Assembly: GCF_900119495.1 (NCBI RefSeq) | Contig: NZ_LT632435.1 | Coordinates: 820,556-884,555, forward strand | DNA from: Arcanobacterium urinimassiliense | Lineage (GTDB): Bacteria > Actinomycetota > Actinomycetes > Actinomycetales > Actinomycetaceae | Reading direction: 5' to 3' | DNA: 64,000 nucleotides | Shown: piece after piece, positions 36,573 to 46,559 of the stretch | How positions within the stretch are numbered: position 1 is the stretch's first letter | How the letters are laid out: every line of letters begins with the position of its first letter | Position numbers and translations under genes: made by a program | The notes under the pieces: model-generated | Seen by the model: the letters and a program-made list of their open reading frames with translations, nothing else | Database searches by the model: none | What the model was told of the DNA's origin: nothing

Positions 36573-37544
36573 ATGGAAGCAGAGAGCAAAGTTATTCAGA
36601 AAGTTACGGTACCGGAAAGCATAGATATGATCAGCTTTCTCGGACCGCACGATATATACCTCCGTACTCTGGAAAAAGGCTTAACGCCGGCGCAGCTGCA
36701 CGTCCTCGAAAGAGAAATAACTATTTCCGGTCCGCCGCTACCGGTAGAATTGGCAAAAAATCTTCTAAATGAGTTTATTTCGGTGCTACAACGCGGCCAG
36801 TACCTCAATGTGGAAGCAGTGGAAAGTGCAATCAGATTAGCTCAACGAGGTTTAGCTAATCCAGCTGATTTGCTGCGTACCGATATAATTTCCGCGCGTG
36901 GTAAAACTATTCGCCCCAAGACTTTCGGGCAAAAAGAATATGTAGATGCTATTGATACTTCCACAATTACTTTTGGCATCGGTCCAGCTGGTACGGGAAA
37001 GACTTATCTGGCGGTGGCTAAAGCAGTGGAAGCATTACAGAGCCAGCAAGTACGCCGCATTGTGCTCAGCCGTCCCGCGGTAGAAGCGGGAGAATCGCTG
37101 GGTTTTCTTCCCGGTACGCTCAGCGATAAAATCGACCCTTATTTGCGGCCACTCTACGATGCTCTCTACGACATGGTAGAGCCAGATAGCATTCCGAAAT
37201 TACTCGCTGCTGGCACTATAGAGGTTGTACCTTTAGCCTATATGCGCGGGCGCACTCTAAACGATGCTTTCGTGATTTTAGACGAAGCGCAGAATACTAC
37301 CCCAGCACAGATGAAAATGTTTCTTACGCGTTTGGGGTTCCAAACCAAAATGGTGATTACAGGGGATTTAACCCAGATAGACCTACCTACTCGCACCACG
37401 TCGGGACTCCGCCTCATGCGCAGTATTCTCGCCGATATTTCCGGTATAAAATTTATAGAACTCAAATCAGAAGATGTGGTGCGCAATAGCCTAGTAGCAG
37501 ATATTGTAGATGCCTATACCCGCTGGAGTGAAAACTATGATTGA
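36573..37544 (+). CDS. PhoH-family ATPase
   Basis: This 323-residue P-loop protein has Walker A FGIGPAGTGKTYLAV at about 132-146. Walker B is FVILDEAQNT, then KMFLTRLGFQTKMVITGD, all typical of PhoH. The family is linked to RNA metabolism; its partner YbeY follows with an 8-base overlap. The N-terminal 100 residues form the usual small domain ahead of the ATPase. Confidence 0.93.
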   Translation: MEAESKVIQKVTVPESIDMISFLGPHDIYLRTLEKGLTPAQLHVLEREITISGPPLPVELAKNLLNEFISVLQRGQYLNVEAVESAIRLAQRGLANPADLLRTDIISARGKTIRPKTFGQKEYVDAIDTSTITFGIGPAGTGKTYLAVAKAVEALQSQQVRRIVLSRPAVEAGESLGFLPGTLSDKIDPYLRPLYDALYDMVEPDSIPKLLAAGTIEVVPLAYMRGRTLNDAFVILDEAQNTTPAQMKMFLTRLGFQTKMVITGDLTQIDLPTRTTSGLRLMRSILADISGIKFIELKSEDVVRNSLVADIVDAYTRWSENYD

Positions 37545-38058
37545 TGTAAATGATGAATCCGATTACGATGCAGCCATTAATTTAGCAGAAATATCTGAAT
37601 TGGCGCGGTGGGTGCTAGATGAAATGCGGGTGCATCCGCAGGCAGATCTGAATTTCGTGCTACTTGGAGAAGATGCTATGGCCGATCTCCACCTAGAGTG
37701 GATGGGGTTGAGTGGCCCTACCGATGTGCTCTCTTTCCCTATGGACGAGCTACGCCCAGCTCCGGTCGGGCAAAACCCGCAAGTGGGAATTTTAGGAGAT
37801 ATCGCTATTTGCCCGCAGGTAGCTGCGCGGCAGGCCGCCAAATCTGGCCACGCCCTTATGGAAGAAATTCTTTTACTTGCCACGCATGGTATTTTGCATT
37901 TACTGGGATATGACCACGTAGAAGAGGAAGAAAAGAAAGAGATGTTTGCTCTGCAGCGGCGCCTCCTCCTCGAGTTCCTAGCTCGGCGCCCACAAGATCC
38001 CAATCATCCTCATTCAGATACGCGCGATATTGACGATATCGCACCTACAATAGAATAA
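37537..38058 (+). CDS. ybeY: Endoribonuclease YbeY
   Basis: This 173-residue metalloprotein acts in 16S rRNA 3'-end maturation and ribosome quality control. The zinc site HGILHLLGYDH (three His) is near residue 120, and PTDVLSFPMDE precedes it. The ATG at 37537 overlaps the phoH end by eight bases, so translation is coupled. The chosen start begins MIDVNDESDYD, with a slightly longer N-terminus than many homologues. Confidence 0.94.
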   Translation: MIDVNDESDYDAAINLAEISELARWVLDEMRVHPQADLNFVLLGEDAMADLHLEWMGLSGPTDVLSFPMDELRPAPVGQNPQVGILGDIAICPQVAARQAAKSGHALMEEILLLATHGILHLLGYDHVEEEEKKEMFALQRRLLLEFLARRPQDPNHPHSDTRDIDDIAPTIE

Positions 38059-38093
38059 GCATAAAAATAGCGGAAGAGAGATAACCAAAAACT

Positions 38094-39359
38094 ATGAGCG
38101 GAACAGAGAATCTTTCTGGCCTCGTATACGGCGGAGTAGCCTTAGTAGCGCTCGGAGTAGCCGGATATTTTCGGTTAGTATTGGCCGCGTTTAATTCTCT
38201 TACGCGCGCCGAAGCTCTCGAAGCGGCAAAAAGCTCGCCTTCGCGCCGTATTTTGGTAAAACTGGTAGAAAAACGAGCAGAAGTCTATGCAGCTGCCCGT
38301 TCGCTGCGCATATTTTTCATTATCGTATTCACCTTGATGCTCACCTTGGCATTGGACACTTTTCTCCCTGAAAACGGCTATTTAGTGGTATCAGTATTAC
38401 TGATTGCTATTGGGTGTTTTGCAAGCCTTTCTCTGCTTATTCCCACTCATCTCGGAATAAAAAAATCAGTGCCCATGCTCATCCCGGCTGCGCGTTTACT
38501 TTTATGGGGCGCAAAATTTACGGCGGTATTTGTGCGCCGCAGTGAGCCGAATGACGAAGAAGAAAAAGAAGATGAGGATGAAAATCGACTCGTAATGATG
38601 GTGGAGCGCGTAGCAGAATCCAATGCTTTAGATGAAGAAGAGCGCTCCCTCTTACAATCGGTATTCCAACTTTCGGAAACGCTAGTGCGCGAAGTTATGG
38701 TGCCGCGTATCGACATAATCCATATTAAAAAAGACCACTCGCTAGATAAAGCACTCTCGCTTTTTGCTCGTTCCGGATTTTCCCGAGTGCCGGTGGTGGG
38801 GGATTCCGTAGACGAACTGTGCGGCGTGCTCTATTTAAAAGATATAATCCGCCGTATTCATCACCGCAGTAATCCGCGGGATATTTCGGTAGCAGAAGTG
38901 ATGCGAGAGCCCACATTTGTGCCGGAAACGATGACTGTAGATGTGTGTTTGCACAATATGCAGAAATTAGCGATACATATTGCGTTAGTCGTAGATGAAT
39001 ATGGGGGAATAGCGGGGTTAGTGACGATAGAAGATCTCCTCGAAGAGCTAGTTGGAGAAATGGTGGATGAGCACGATCGCGCCCTCCCGGAGATAGAACC
39101 ACTTAGTGAAGATAGCTATCGAGTGCCTGCTCGGCTTCCGCTCGACGATTTAGGGGAACTCTTTAATTTAGATATTTCTGATGACGACGTGGATACCATA
39201 GGTGGTTTATTTGCAAAAGTGCTGGGGAGAGTACCTATTGCCGGCTCCGCTACTGAAACACACGGTCTACATCTGCAGGCAGATAGATTTGAGGGACGGC
39301 GAAAGAGAATCGCCAGTATTATAGTTTCCCGGGCAGAAAGTGAGAGCGATGCAGAATAG
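38094..39359 (+). CDS. CBS-domain membrane protein (CorC/HlyC family)
   Basis: This 421-residue protein has an N-terminal DUF21 membrane part (about four hydrophobic segments, 8-160) and an acidic linker (EPNDEEEKEDEDENR). Two CBS domains follow (VMVPRIDIIHI to VLYLKDII, then VAEVMREPTFVPETM to GLVTIEDLLEELVGEMVDE), and then a CorC-type C-terminal domain. The family is tied to magnesium and other cation transport. It sits between ybeY and era, its normal place, and overlaps the start of era. Confidence 0.9.
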   Translation: MSGTENLSGLVYGGVALVALGVAGYFRLVLAAFNSLTRAEALEAAKSSPSRRILVKLVEKRAEVYAAARSLRIFFIIVFTLMLTLALDTFLPENGYLVVSVLLIAIGCFASLSLLIPTHLGIKKSVPMLIPAARLLLWGAKFTAVFVRRSEPNDEEEKEDEDENRLVMMVERVAESNALDEEERSLLQSVFQLSETLVREVMVPRIDIIHIKKDHSLDKALSLFARSGFSRVPVVGDSVDELCGVLYLKDIIRRIHHRSNPRDISVAEVMREPTFVPETMTVDVCLHNMQKLAIHIALVVDEYGGIAGLVTIEDLLEELVGEMVDEHDRALPEIEPLSEDSYRVPARLPLDDLGELFNLDISDDDVDTIGGLFAKVLGRVPIAGSATETHGLHLQADRFEGRRKRIASIIVSRAESESDAE

Positions 39360-40275
39360 CACTACTTGGCCAGCCGATTTTCGGGCGGGATTTGTGGCGA
39401 TTGTGGGAAGACCCAATGCCGGTAAATCCACTTTAACTAATGCGCTCATCGGGCAAAAAATAACGATTACCGCTAATCAACCGGAGACTACGCGCCGCGC
39501 GATTCGCGGTATTCTCAATCGTAAATCTGCCCAGCTCATACTCTTAGATACGCCCGGTTTGCACCGCCCGCGTACGCTATTAGGGAAGCGCCTGAACGAG
39601 ATGGTAAGAGAATCTTTAAGTGACGCCGATGTGGCGGCATTTTGCCTGCCAGCAGACGAAAAAATAGGCCCAGGAGATAAATTTTTACTCGACCTGCTCC
39701 AGCGAGCAAAAATTCCGCTCGTTGCAGTTATTACGAAAAGTGATACTTTAGGGCGAGCGGAACTAGCGGCTAAACTTTTAGAAGTAGATAAATTTGGAGA
39801 TTTTACCGAAATAGTGCCAGTAAGTGCCTTAGAAAATGAGCAGTTAGATGTAGTGGCAGAAGTTCTCCAGGGGCACTTACCACTCTCTCCACCCCTCTAT
39901 CCGCGTAGCGCCGTCACCGATGAGAGCACCGAGGATCGGATAGCGGAACTCATTAGGGCAGCAGCTTTAGAAGGAGCTCGGGAAGAATTGCCACATTCCA
40001 TTGCGGTGGTGATTGAAGATATGGAAGAGCGCCCCGGCACTGGCAGTGAAAAGAATCCGCCGTTGCTCGATATTCGAGCCTCTCTCTACGTGGAAAGAGA
40101 TTCCCAGAAAGGCATAGTGATTGGAAGAGGAGGCGCCCGCCTAAAAGCGGTGGGGAAAAAAGCGCGGCTAGAGATTGAAGAATTACTGGGGCGGCGAATC
40201 TATCTAGATATTAGGGTGAAAGTAGCCAAAGAATGGCAGCGCGATCCGAAATTACTGCAAAGATTCGGATTTTAA
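39349..40275 (+). CDS. era: GTPase Era
   Basis: This 308-residue GTPase assists 16S maturation and 30S assembly. G1 is GRPNAGKSTL, the switch is QPETTRRAIRG, G3 is DTPGLHRP, and G4 is TKSD. The C-terminal KH domain has SLYVERDSQKGIVIGRGGARLKAVG. The ATG used here lies inside the last codons of the CBS gene; a GTG three codons earlier is a possible alternative. Between the GTPase and KH parts it has a normal linker. Confidence 0.95.
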   Translation: MQNSTTWPADFRAGFVAIVGRPNAGKSTLTNALIGQKITITANQPETTRRAIRGILNRKSAQLILLDTPGLHRPRTLLGKRLNEMVRESLSDADVAAFCLPADEKIGPGDKFLLDLLQRAKIPLVAVITKSDTLGRAELAAKLLEVDKFGDFTEIVPVSALENEQLDVVAEVLQGHLPLSPPLYPRSAVTDESTEDRIAELIRAAALEGAREELPHSIAVVIEDMEERPGTGSEKNPPLLDIRASLYVERDSQKGIVIGRGGARLKAVGKKARLEIEELLGRRIYLDIRVKVAKEWQRDPKLLQRFGF

Positions 40276-40379
40276 GCTACTACATCGAAATTTCTTGTGC
40301 AGTTTAGGTGCGCTGCTTCAAGTGGTTTTCTTCCGCGCGCGGAGCAGTATTTCAAGAGAATATCTAATAGGCTGAAGCC

Positions 40380-41123
40380 ATGCAAAAAACTTATCGGGAT
40401 CGGGCCATAGTGCTGCGTACTGCCGATATTGGAGAAGCAGATAGAATTATTACTCTTTTCACGGAACGGCATGGAAAAATTCGCGCCGTAGCGAAAGGAG
40501 TGCGGAAGACGAAATCACGCTTTGGAGCTCGCCTAGAGCCTTTCTCCTATATCGATATCCAGCTCTACCGGGGGCGCGGTCTAGATATAGTTTCTCAAGT
40601 GGAAAGCATAAATCAATATCAGCGCCGTCTTGCTACTGATTACTCGCTATATACCGTAGCTTCCAGCATAGTAGAAACTGCTGACCACATAATGGAGCAA
40701 GAAGAAGTAGCTGATTACGGGCAGTTTTTACTGCTATATGGTGCTTTACATGCGCTAGCTAGCCGTACTTTACCGCCTCTCATAATTTTAGATTCCTATA
40801 TTTTGCGCATTCTGCAGCAATCCGGCTGGGAATTAGCTATAAAAGAATGTGCACAATGCGGTGAAGTTGGAGTGCATACTGCTTTACAACTAGATTTAGG
40901 GGGCTTGCTCTGCAATAAATGCCGTACGGGAAGTTCCGGGAGCATTATGCCGGAGGCTGCTCTTTTACTTGCTGCCCTAGTAGATGGCGATTGGGAGAAA
41001 GCGGTAAGTGCCCCCGCTAATGCGAAACGTTCCGTAAACGCCCTCTTAAATGCTTATTTACAGTGGCACTTGGAGAGGCCAGTTAAGTCTTTACAGTTTG
41101 TGGATAGTAAACTTATATCATGA
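40380..41123 (+). CDS. recO: DNA repair protein RecO
   Basis: This 247-residue recombination mediator loads RecA with RecR. The N-terminal OB fold starts with YRDRAIVLRTADIGEADRIITLFTERHGKIRAVAKGVRKTKS. The zinc site is CAQCGEV and, later, CNKC. It overlaps uppS by four bases (ATGA). Order era-recO-uppS is standard. Confidence 0.94.
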   Translation: MQKTYRDRAIVLRTADIGEADRIITLFTERHGKIRAVAKGVRKTKSRFGARLEPFSYIDIQLYRGRGLDIVSQVESINQYQRRLATDYSLYTVASSIVETADHIMEQEEVADYGQFLLLYGALHALASRTLPPLIILDSYILRILQQSGWELAIKECAQCGEVGVHTALQLDLGGLLCNKCRTGSSGSIMPEAALLLAALVDGDWEKAVSAPANAKRSVNALLNAYLQWHLERPVKSLQFVDSKLIS

Positions 41124-41902
41124 CTATGAACTATTGCCGCCCGCCGGCGCATAAAAGTGGAGCGCTTCCGCCGGTGTTTTCGGGAAAATTACCAGAACAT
41201 ATAGCCATAGTTATGGACGGCAATGGCCGCTGGGCCAACGAGCGGGGATTAGCTCGTACCGAGGGGCATAGAGCCGGTGAATTAGCTTTGATGGATGTAA
41301 TTGCCGGCGCAATTGAAAGCGGAATTTCGGTGCTTTCGGTATATGCTTTCTCCACGGAAAACTGGAAACGCTCGCCGCGGGAAGTTTCTTTTTTAATGAA
41401 TTATTCTCGGCAAGTGATTCACCGGCGTTGTGCCGAGTTAAAATCTTGGGGAGTAAAGATTGTATGGTCCGGAAGAGAAGCGCGTCTCTGGAAATCAGTG
41501 CGGCAAGAATTAGAGAATGCGGCGCGGGAGACGGAAAACAATCAAGGCCTCATTTTGAATTTCTGTATGAACTACGGTGCCCAAGCAGAAATTGCGGATG
41601 CAATGCGCCAAATCGGGGCAGAAATTGAGCAGGGTCAGCTGCGGGCAAAAGATATAAAAGAATCTTTAATTTCGGCGCATTTGTATCAAGATCTTCCAAA
41701 TGTTGATCTTTTTATTCGCTCGGGGGGAGAGCAAAGAATCTCTAATTTCTTACTTTGGCAGTCTGCTTATGCTGAGTTGATGTTTGTGCCGGAGCTTTGG
41801 CCGGAATTTGATCGCTGCACCCTTTGGAGATGCTTAGCAGAATATGGAAAACGAGAACGCCGCTTTGGCACAGCTACTGATAAAGTAGCTGATGAGAAAT
41901 AG
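41120..41902 (+). CDS. uppS: Isoprenyl (undecaprenyl) diphosphate synthase
   Basis: This 260-residue cis-prenyltransferase makes the polyprenyl carrier for cell-wall synthesis. The catalytic Asp is in IVMDGNGRWANERGL. Further motifs are EGHRAGE, YAFSTENWKR, LNFCMNYGAQAEI and the C-terminal DLFIRSGGEQRISNFLLWQSAYAEL. The product chain length (C50 or C55) cannot be told from this. The start overlaps the recO end by four bases. Confidence 0.93.
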   Translation: MTMNYCRPPAHKSGALPPVFSGKLPEHIAIVMDGNGRWANERGLARTEGHRAGELALMDVIAGAIESGISVLSVYAFSTENWKRSPREVSFLMNYSRQVIHRRCAELKSWGVKIVWSGREARLWKSVRQELENAARETENNQGLILNFCMNYGAQAEIADAMRQIGAEIEQGQLRAKDIKESLISAHLYQDLPNVDLFIRSGGEQRISNFLLWQSAYAELMFVPELWPEFDRCTLWRCLAEYGKRERRFGTATDKVADEK

Positions 41903-41919
41903 CGGGGGAGGAAAATAAC

Positions 41920-43257
41920 ATGGATATAATGCGCGTAATAGATTTTCGCACTCTTGCGGGTACAGAATTTTCTACCGTTCCTTTACCTCGCCCCCGCGTA
42001 GATATTCGGGCAGCTCTTAAACAGGTAGAGCCAATTATGCAAAGTGTGCAAGAGCGCGGAGCGGAAGCCCTCGCAGAGTTAGCGAAAAAGTTTGACGGCG
42101 TTTGCCCTCCTTATCTGCGGGTACCAGAGAGTGAACTAGTGAAAGCAGAGCGCCAGCTTTCCCCAGAATTGCGCCAGGCTTTGCAAATTTCTATTGAGCA
42201 TAATCGGGCAGGGCATCGCGCGCAGTTGCCGATAGAAAAAAATACGCAAATAATTCCAGGCGGATATGTGCGCCAACGTTGGATTCCAGTGCAGCGGGTG
42301 GGGCTGTATGTGCCGGGTGGTTTAGCGGTTTATCCATCTTCTGTGATTCACAATGCGGTGGCTGCGCAAGTGGCAGGAGTAGCAGAAATAGCTTTAGCGT
42401 CTCCGCCGCAAGCTAATTACGGTGGATTGCCGCATCCAGTGATTTTAGCTGCTTGCCAACTTCTCGGAATTAAAGAAGTATATGCAGTGGGTGGAGCTCA
42501 AGCAGTAGCTATGTTTGCTTACGGAATACCGAGCGGCGAATCTGCGAGCGTTCCAATTTGTAAACCCGTAGATATGGTCACCGGACCAGGAAATATTTTT
42601 GTAGCTGCTGCTAAGCGTTATGTGAAAGGTAAAGTGGGGATAGATGCGGAAGCTGGCACCACGGAAATAGCTATATTGGCAGATGAAAATGCTAATCCGG
42701 AATATGTAGCGGCAGATCTTTTATCCCAAGCAGAGCACGATCCAGCAGCGGCTTCTTTGCTCATCACTCCGAGTGTGGAATTAGCGCAAGCAGTAAATAA
42801 AGCGGTAGCTCGGCAAGCTGAGAATACGAAACATCGGGAGCGGGTAAAGCAGGCTTTAAGCGGAGAACAATCGGCCATAGTGATTACTCGCGATTTAGAT
42901 CAAGCAGCAGCGGCAGTAAATGCCTATGGGCCAGAGCATCTGGAAATACAGACACAAGATGCTGCTGCTTGGGCGACCAAAATAGTTAATGCCGGGGCTA
43001 TCTTTATCGGAGATTACACCCCGGTACCACTTGGAGACTATATGGCGGGATCAAACCACGTCCTTCCCACGGGTGGAACTGCTCGCTTTAGTTCCGGATT
43101 AAATGCGCTTACTTTCCTTAAATCTGTACAGGAAATTACTTATACACACGCAGCTATGGAATCGCTCTATGCGCCGTTACATGCTCTGGCCACGGCAGAA
43201 GATTTACCAGCGCATGCTCACGCTTTAGCGGTGCGTTTAGAAGATTTAGAAAACTAG
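41920..43257 (+). CDS. hisD: Histidinol dehydrogenase
   Basis: This 445-residue zinc enzyme performs the last two steps of histidine synthesis. Signatures are RVGLYVPGG, GGAQAVAMFAYG, DMVTGPGN, and the zinc-ligand/catalytic segments AEHDPAA and GPEHLEI, with YMAGSNHVLPTGG near the end. A strong GGGGGAGGAAAA site precedes the ATG. It is separated from hisC by a gene on the other strand. Confidence 0.96.
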   Translation: MDIMRVIDFRTLAGTEFSTVPLPRPRVDIRAALKQVEPIMQSVQERGAEALAELAKKFDGVCPPYLRVPESELVKAERQLSPELRQALQISIEHNRAGHRAQLPIEKNTQIIPGGYVRQRWIPVQRVGLYVPGGLAVYPSSVIHNAVAAQVAGVAEIALASPPQANYGGLPHPVILAACQLLGIKEVYAVGGAQAVAMFAYGIPSGESASVPICKPVDMVTGPGNIFVAAAKRYVKGKVGIDAEAGTTEIAILADENANPEYVAADLLSQAEHDPAAASLLITPSVELAQAVNKAVARQAENTKHRERVKQALSGEQSAIVITRDLDQAAAAVNAYGPEHLEIQTQDAAAWATKIVNAGAIFIGDYTPVPLGDYMAGSNHVLPTGGTARFSSGLNALTFLKSVQEITYTHAAMESLYAPLHALATAEDLPAHAHALAVRLEDLEN

Positions 43258-43288
43258 CTTATCGAGCGCTTACTAGCTTGTGTAGCGT

Positions 43289-44089
43289 TTAAGCGAAGTT
43301 ACTTACTAGTACTCCGATAAAATAGGTCACAGCCATTGCGGCATTGCCACCAATTACGTTGCGTATGGTAGCGCGCAAAATAGGAGCATTTCCTAGTTTT
43401 GCTGATACAGAACCAGTGATAGCTAAAGCAGTAGTTACCGCTATGGCAGTCACCGGTACAGCTATTGTGTGCGGGCTTAAAAGCATAGCGAAGAGAGGAA
43501 TAAGAGCTCCAATAAAGAATGCTCCCATAGAAGCCAGAGCGGCTTCCCACGGATTTACAAGTTCATCTGCCGCCAGTCCGTATTCGTACTGTGCGTGGGC
43601 ATTACTGGCAGATTCGATATCTTTACTTAATTCGCGGGCAGTAGCTAAAGCTAAATTTTTCGATATCCCTTGCCCGGCAATTAAACCAGCTAAACGCAGT
43701 TCTGCTCCGCGGGGATCTTTTTCCACATAGGCGCGCTGCTCAGTCAGAGCTGCCTGTTCGGCATCCCGCTGGGAAGATACGGATACATATTCACCAGCTG
43801 CCATCGAAAGCGCTCCAGCCAACATTCCGGCAATACCGGAAGCTAAAAGCGCAAAATCAGAGAGCGCTGCTCCAGCTACTCCCACTACGATACCGGCAGT
43901 GGAAACGATACCGTCGTTCGCACCTAATACTCCAGCACGCAGCCAGTTCAATTTAGAACTAAGAGCTCCTTCATTCGGGCTCACTACTGGAAAATTGGGG
44001 CAGACATTTTCGAGATTCTCGGAATTCTCGAGATCTACTAAATCTTCGCCACCGGCTCTAGCATCAAGTTCTATAAGCGTGTTACCCAT
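43289..44089 (-). CDS. VIT1/CCC1-family metal transporter
   Basis: This 266-residue membrane protein has the family entry LNWLRAGVLGANDGIVSTAGIVVGV at about 48-72. The second conserved helix is LSMAAGEYVSVSSQRD, with a cytoplasmic metal-binding-type stretch rich in Glu and Arg after it. Three more helices end the protein. Family members move Fe2+ or Mn2+ out of the cytosol or into a compartment. It lies antisense between hisD and hisC and so splits the his cluster. A 10-bp palindrome lies 44 bases upstream of its start. Confidence 0.9.
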   Translation of the reverse strand: MGNTLIELDARAGGEDLVDLENSENLENVCPNFPVVSPNEGALSSKLNWLRAGVLGANDGIVSTAGIVVGVAGAALSDFALLASGIAGMLAGALSMAAGEYVSVSSQRDAEQAALTEQRAYVEKDPRGAELRLAGLIAGQGISKNLALATARELSKDIESASNAHAQYEYGLAADELVNPWEAALASMGAFFIGALIPLFAMLLSPHTIAVPVTAIAVTTALAITGSVSAKLGNAPILRATIRNVIGGNAAMAVTYFIGVLVSNFA

Positions 44090-44143
44090 ATAAGTACACT
44101 AGAATGTTAGTAGCAGTAATACTATCGAGGAAAGGCTAGCCTG

Positions 44144-45283
44144 ATGAGCCAGTTGCGATTGCCGAAACGCCCAGATTTGCAGGGAGAATCTCCGTATGGA
44201 GCCCCACAATTGGAGGTGCCTATTCGTTTAAATGTAAACGAAAATCCCTATCCGCCTTCCCCACAGGTGCTGGAAAGTATGGAAAATTCTTTAAGGGAGG
44301 CTTTACAAAATCTAAACCGTTACCCCGATCGGGATTTTTTGCAGCTACGTCAAGCTCTATCTCGCTATTTAGCTACGGAATCTAAAGTAGAAATCGATCC
44401 GGAAAATATTTGGGCAGCTAATGGCTCCAATGAAGTAATACTGCAGATATTGCAGGCTTTCGCCGGGCCGGGGCGCGTAGTGGCATCTTTTAGTCCTACC
44501 TACTCGATGTACCCGGAATATGCGCGGGATACTTTTTCTACTTTCGTTACCGGCCAGCGGAAACCCGATTTTTCCATCGATTTGGCGGAAGTAAAACGGG
44601 TGCTAGCTACCCATCGTCCCAGCGTTATTCTCTTGGCTTCTCCCAATAATCCCACTGGTACCGCACTACAAAAAGCCGAATTAGAAGAAATTTTGCAGCT
44701 TACACGCAATACAGGGCCGCAGCAAGAAGCAGAAAACGGCGAGCTCCTTCCAACTTGTACTCTAGTAGTGGTAGACGAAGCCTACGGAGAATTTCGCCGC
44801 GAAGATACTCCCAGTGCTCTGCAGTTACTTAAAAATTATCCGCATCTAGTAGTATGCCGCACGCTTTCTAAGGCGTTCGGTGCTGCTGGCTTGCGGCTCG
44901 GATATTTAGCGGCCAGCACCGAAATAATCGAGCAAATACGCCTAATTCGCCTGCCGTACCACCTCTCGGCTCTCACCCAAGCTGCTGCTTGCGGGGCACT
45001 GGCACAAAGCGCGGAACAAATGCGGCAAGTACAGCAAATTCGTAGCGACCGCGATAAAATAGTGGCACAGCTGCAAGAGCGGGGATTCCAAAGTGTTCCT
45101 TCCGATGCCAATTTCGTATTCTTCGGAACTTTTACCGATAGACACCGCATTTGGCAAGGGCTTTTGGAGCGCGGAGTGTTAATTCGCGAAGTTGGCCCAG
45201 ATGGTTGGCTGCGGGCGAGTGTGGGCACTCCTGCCGAAAATACGGCTTTTCTGCAGGCATTAAAGGAGGTTAGCGGAAAATGA
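44144..45283 (+). CDS. hisC: Histidinol-phosphate aminotransferase
   Basis: This 379-residue PLP enzyme of fold type I makes histidinol phosphate. [12 protein letters not shown] is at the start; [22 protein letters not shown] and the PLP-lysine region [16 protein letters not shown] follow. The ATG has GAGGAAAGG upstream. It overlaps hisB by four bases (ATGA). Confidence 0.95.
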   Translation: MSQLRLPKRPDLQGESPYGAPQLEVPIRLNVNENPYPPSPQVLESMENSLREALQNLNRYPDRDFLQLRQALSRYLATESKVEIDPENIWAANGSNEVILQILQAFAGPGRVVASFSPTYSMYPEYARDTFSTFVTGQRKPDFSIDLAEVKRVLATHRPSVILLASPNNPTGTALQKAELEEILQLTRNTGPQQEAENGELLPTCTLVVVDEAYGEFRREDTPSALQLLKNYPHLVVCRTLSKAFGAAGLRLGYLAASTEIIEQIRLIRLPYHLSALTQAAACGALAQSAEQMRQVQQIRSDRDKIVAQLQERGFQSVPSDANFVFFGTFTDRHRIWQGLLERGVLIREVGPDGWLRASVGTPAENTAFLQALKEVSGK

Positions 45284-45882
45284 ATACTCGGATAGGTGAA
45301 ATTTCTCGCCGCACCGGCGAATCAGAAATATCCGTGGCAATCAATCTGGACGGGCAAGGGCATACCGAAATATCTACGGGAGTGCCTTTTTACGACCATA
45401 TGCTCACCGCTTTCGGAAAACATGCTTTATTAGATTTAAAAGTGCAGGCACAAGGGGATATAGAAGTCGATGCGCACCACACCGTAGAAGATACGGCAAT
45501 CTGCCTAGGAATGGCTCTGCGGGAAGCTCTGGGAGATAAAAAAGGAATAGTACGCTTTGGCTATGCTTTTGCTCCTTTAGATGAAGCCTTGGCACGGGCA
45601 GTTGTCGATATTTCTGGCCGCCCTTACGTGGTGCATCACGGTGAACCAGCTGGGCAGGAATATCATCTTATCGGCGGGCATTTTACCGGATCTCTGACTC
45701 GGCATATTTGGGAATCTTTTGCTTATAATGCCGGAATTTGTTTGCATGTGGAGCTCCTCTACGGCAGAGATCCACACCATATTGTAGAAGCACAGTTTAA
45801 AGCAGTGGCCCGCGCATTAGAAATGGCCGTACGCCGCGATTCTCGCGTGAGCGGAGTACCTTCTACAAAAGGAGCTTTGTGA
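45280..45882 (+). CDS. hisB: Imidazoleglycerol-phosphate dehydratase
   Basis: This 200-residue monofunctional HisB has no fused histidinol-phosphatase domain. Metal-binding His/Glu clusters are [14 protein letters not shown] near residues 66-79 and the later [14 protein letters not shown]. The start overlaps the hisC stop and the end overlaps the next frame, so the four his genes here are tightly coupled. Confidence 0.96.
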   Translation: MNTRIGEISRRTGESEISVAINLDGQGHTEISTGVPFYDHMLTAFGKHALLDLKVQAQGDIEVDAHHTVEDTAICLGMALREALGDKKGIVRFGYAFAPLDEALARAVVDISGRPYVVHHGEPAGQEYHLIGGHFTGSLTRHIWESFAYNAGICLHVELLYGRDPHHIVEAQFKAVARALEMAVRRDSRVSGVPSTKGAL

Positions 45883-46559
45883 GTAACGACGAGATAAATA
45901 AGGAAATCGGTGCCTCGCAAAGTTGCCGGCGATACCTAATACTCACCCCTTTTGCACAAGCAGAGGTGGTGGCAGCTATTTTAAAAATTCGGAAAATATC
46001 TGCTGCCGTATTTCCCAGTGCCAGCGGTGTGCTAGTAGGTAAAGATTTACCTGCAGTGCAGTTTAAAGATTGGGATATCTCCGAATTACTTGGAGATATG
46101 CCTGCTGAGCAATCTGCTTCGGTGGTCGGGCAAGAAAATGAGAGTGCACCAGATTCAGCTGTTTCCCGGGAAGAAGATCCGGAATATATAGGAGCTCTAC
46201 TTTCAAAGCTTTCTCCTTACGGAGTGATTTTACTGCGTGCTGAATTAGGTAAAGATATCGGTGGTGAAGTGGGAGTAGCTGGAGTAATTAGCGCCCAGCG
46301 AATCATAGCTGGGAAAAAAGGGGAAGAAATTGCTCCCGGGTTACTGCTCGGAGCGCTAGATCCAAAAATTGAAGATCTTTTAATTGGCACCACTCCTTTA
46401 GCGGAAAACTCAGAGCGAATCATGCCGCACGAAGCTACTAATTTGCTAGAAAATATCGCCCAGAATTTAACTGCGGATGCCGATTCCACCTCTGAAGGTA
46501 GCGCAAATTCCACCTTTGAGGATAGCGCAAAGCCAGAGCCCCCGGCGGAGGATAATTAA
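45879..46559 (+). CDS. Unknown protein encoded between hisB and hisH
   Basis: This 226-residue protein starts at a GTG overlapping the hisB stop by four bases and ends with a one-base overlap with hisH (TAATG). I recognise no family. There is an early [21 protein letters not shown] and a central Gly/Ala-rich part. The C-terminal acidic, Ser/Pro-rich tail has an 8-codon imperfect duplication at 46483-46530. It is probably translated with the his genes, but no function follows from that. Confidence 0.6.
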   Translation: MSNDEINKEIGASQSCRRYLILTPFAQAEVVAAILKIRKISAAVFPSASGVLVGKDLPAVQFKDWDISELLGDMPAEQSASVVGQENESAPDSAVSREEDPEYIGALLSKLSPYGVILLRAELGKDIGGEVGVAGVISAQRIIAGKKGEEIAPGLLLGALDPKIEDLLIGTTPLAENSERIMPHEATNLLENIAQNLTADADSTSEGSANSTFEDSAKPEPPAEDN

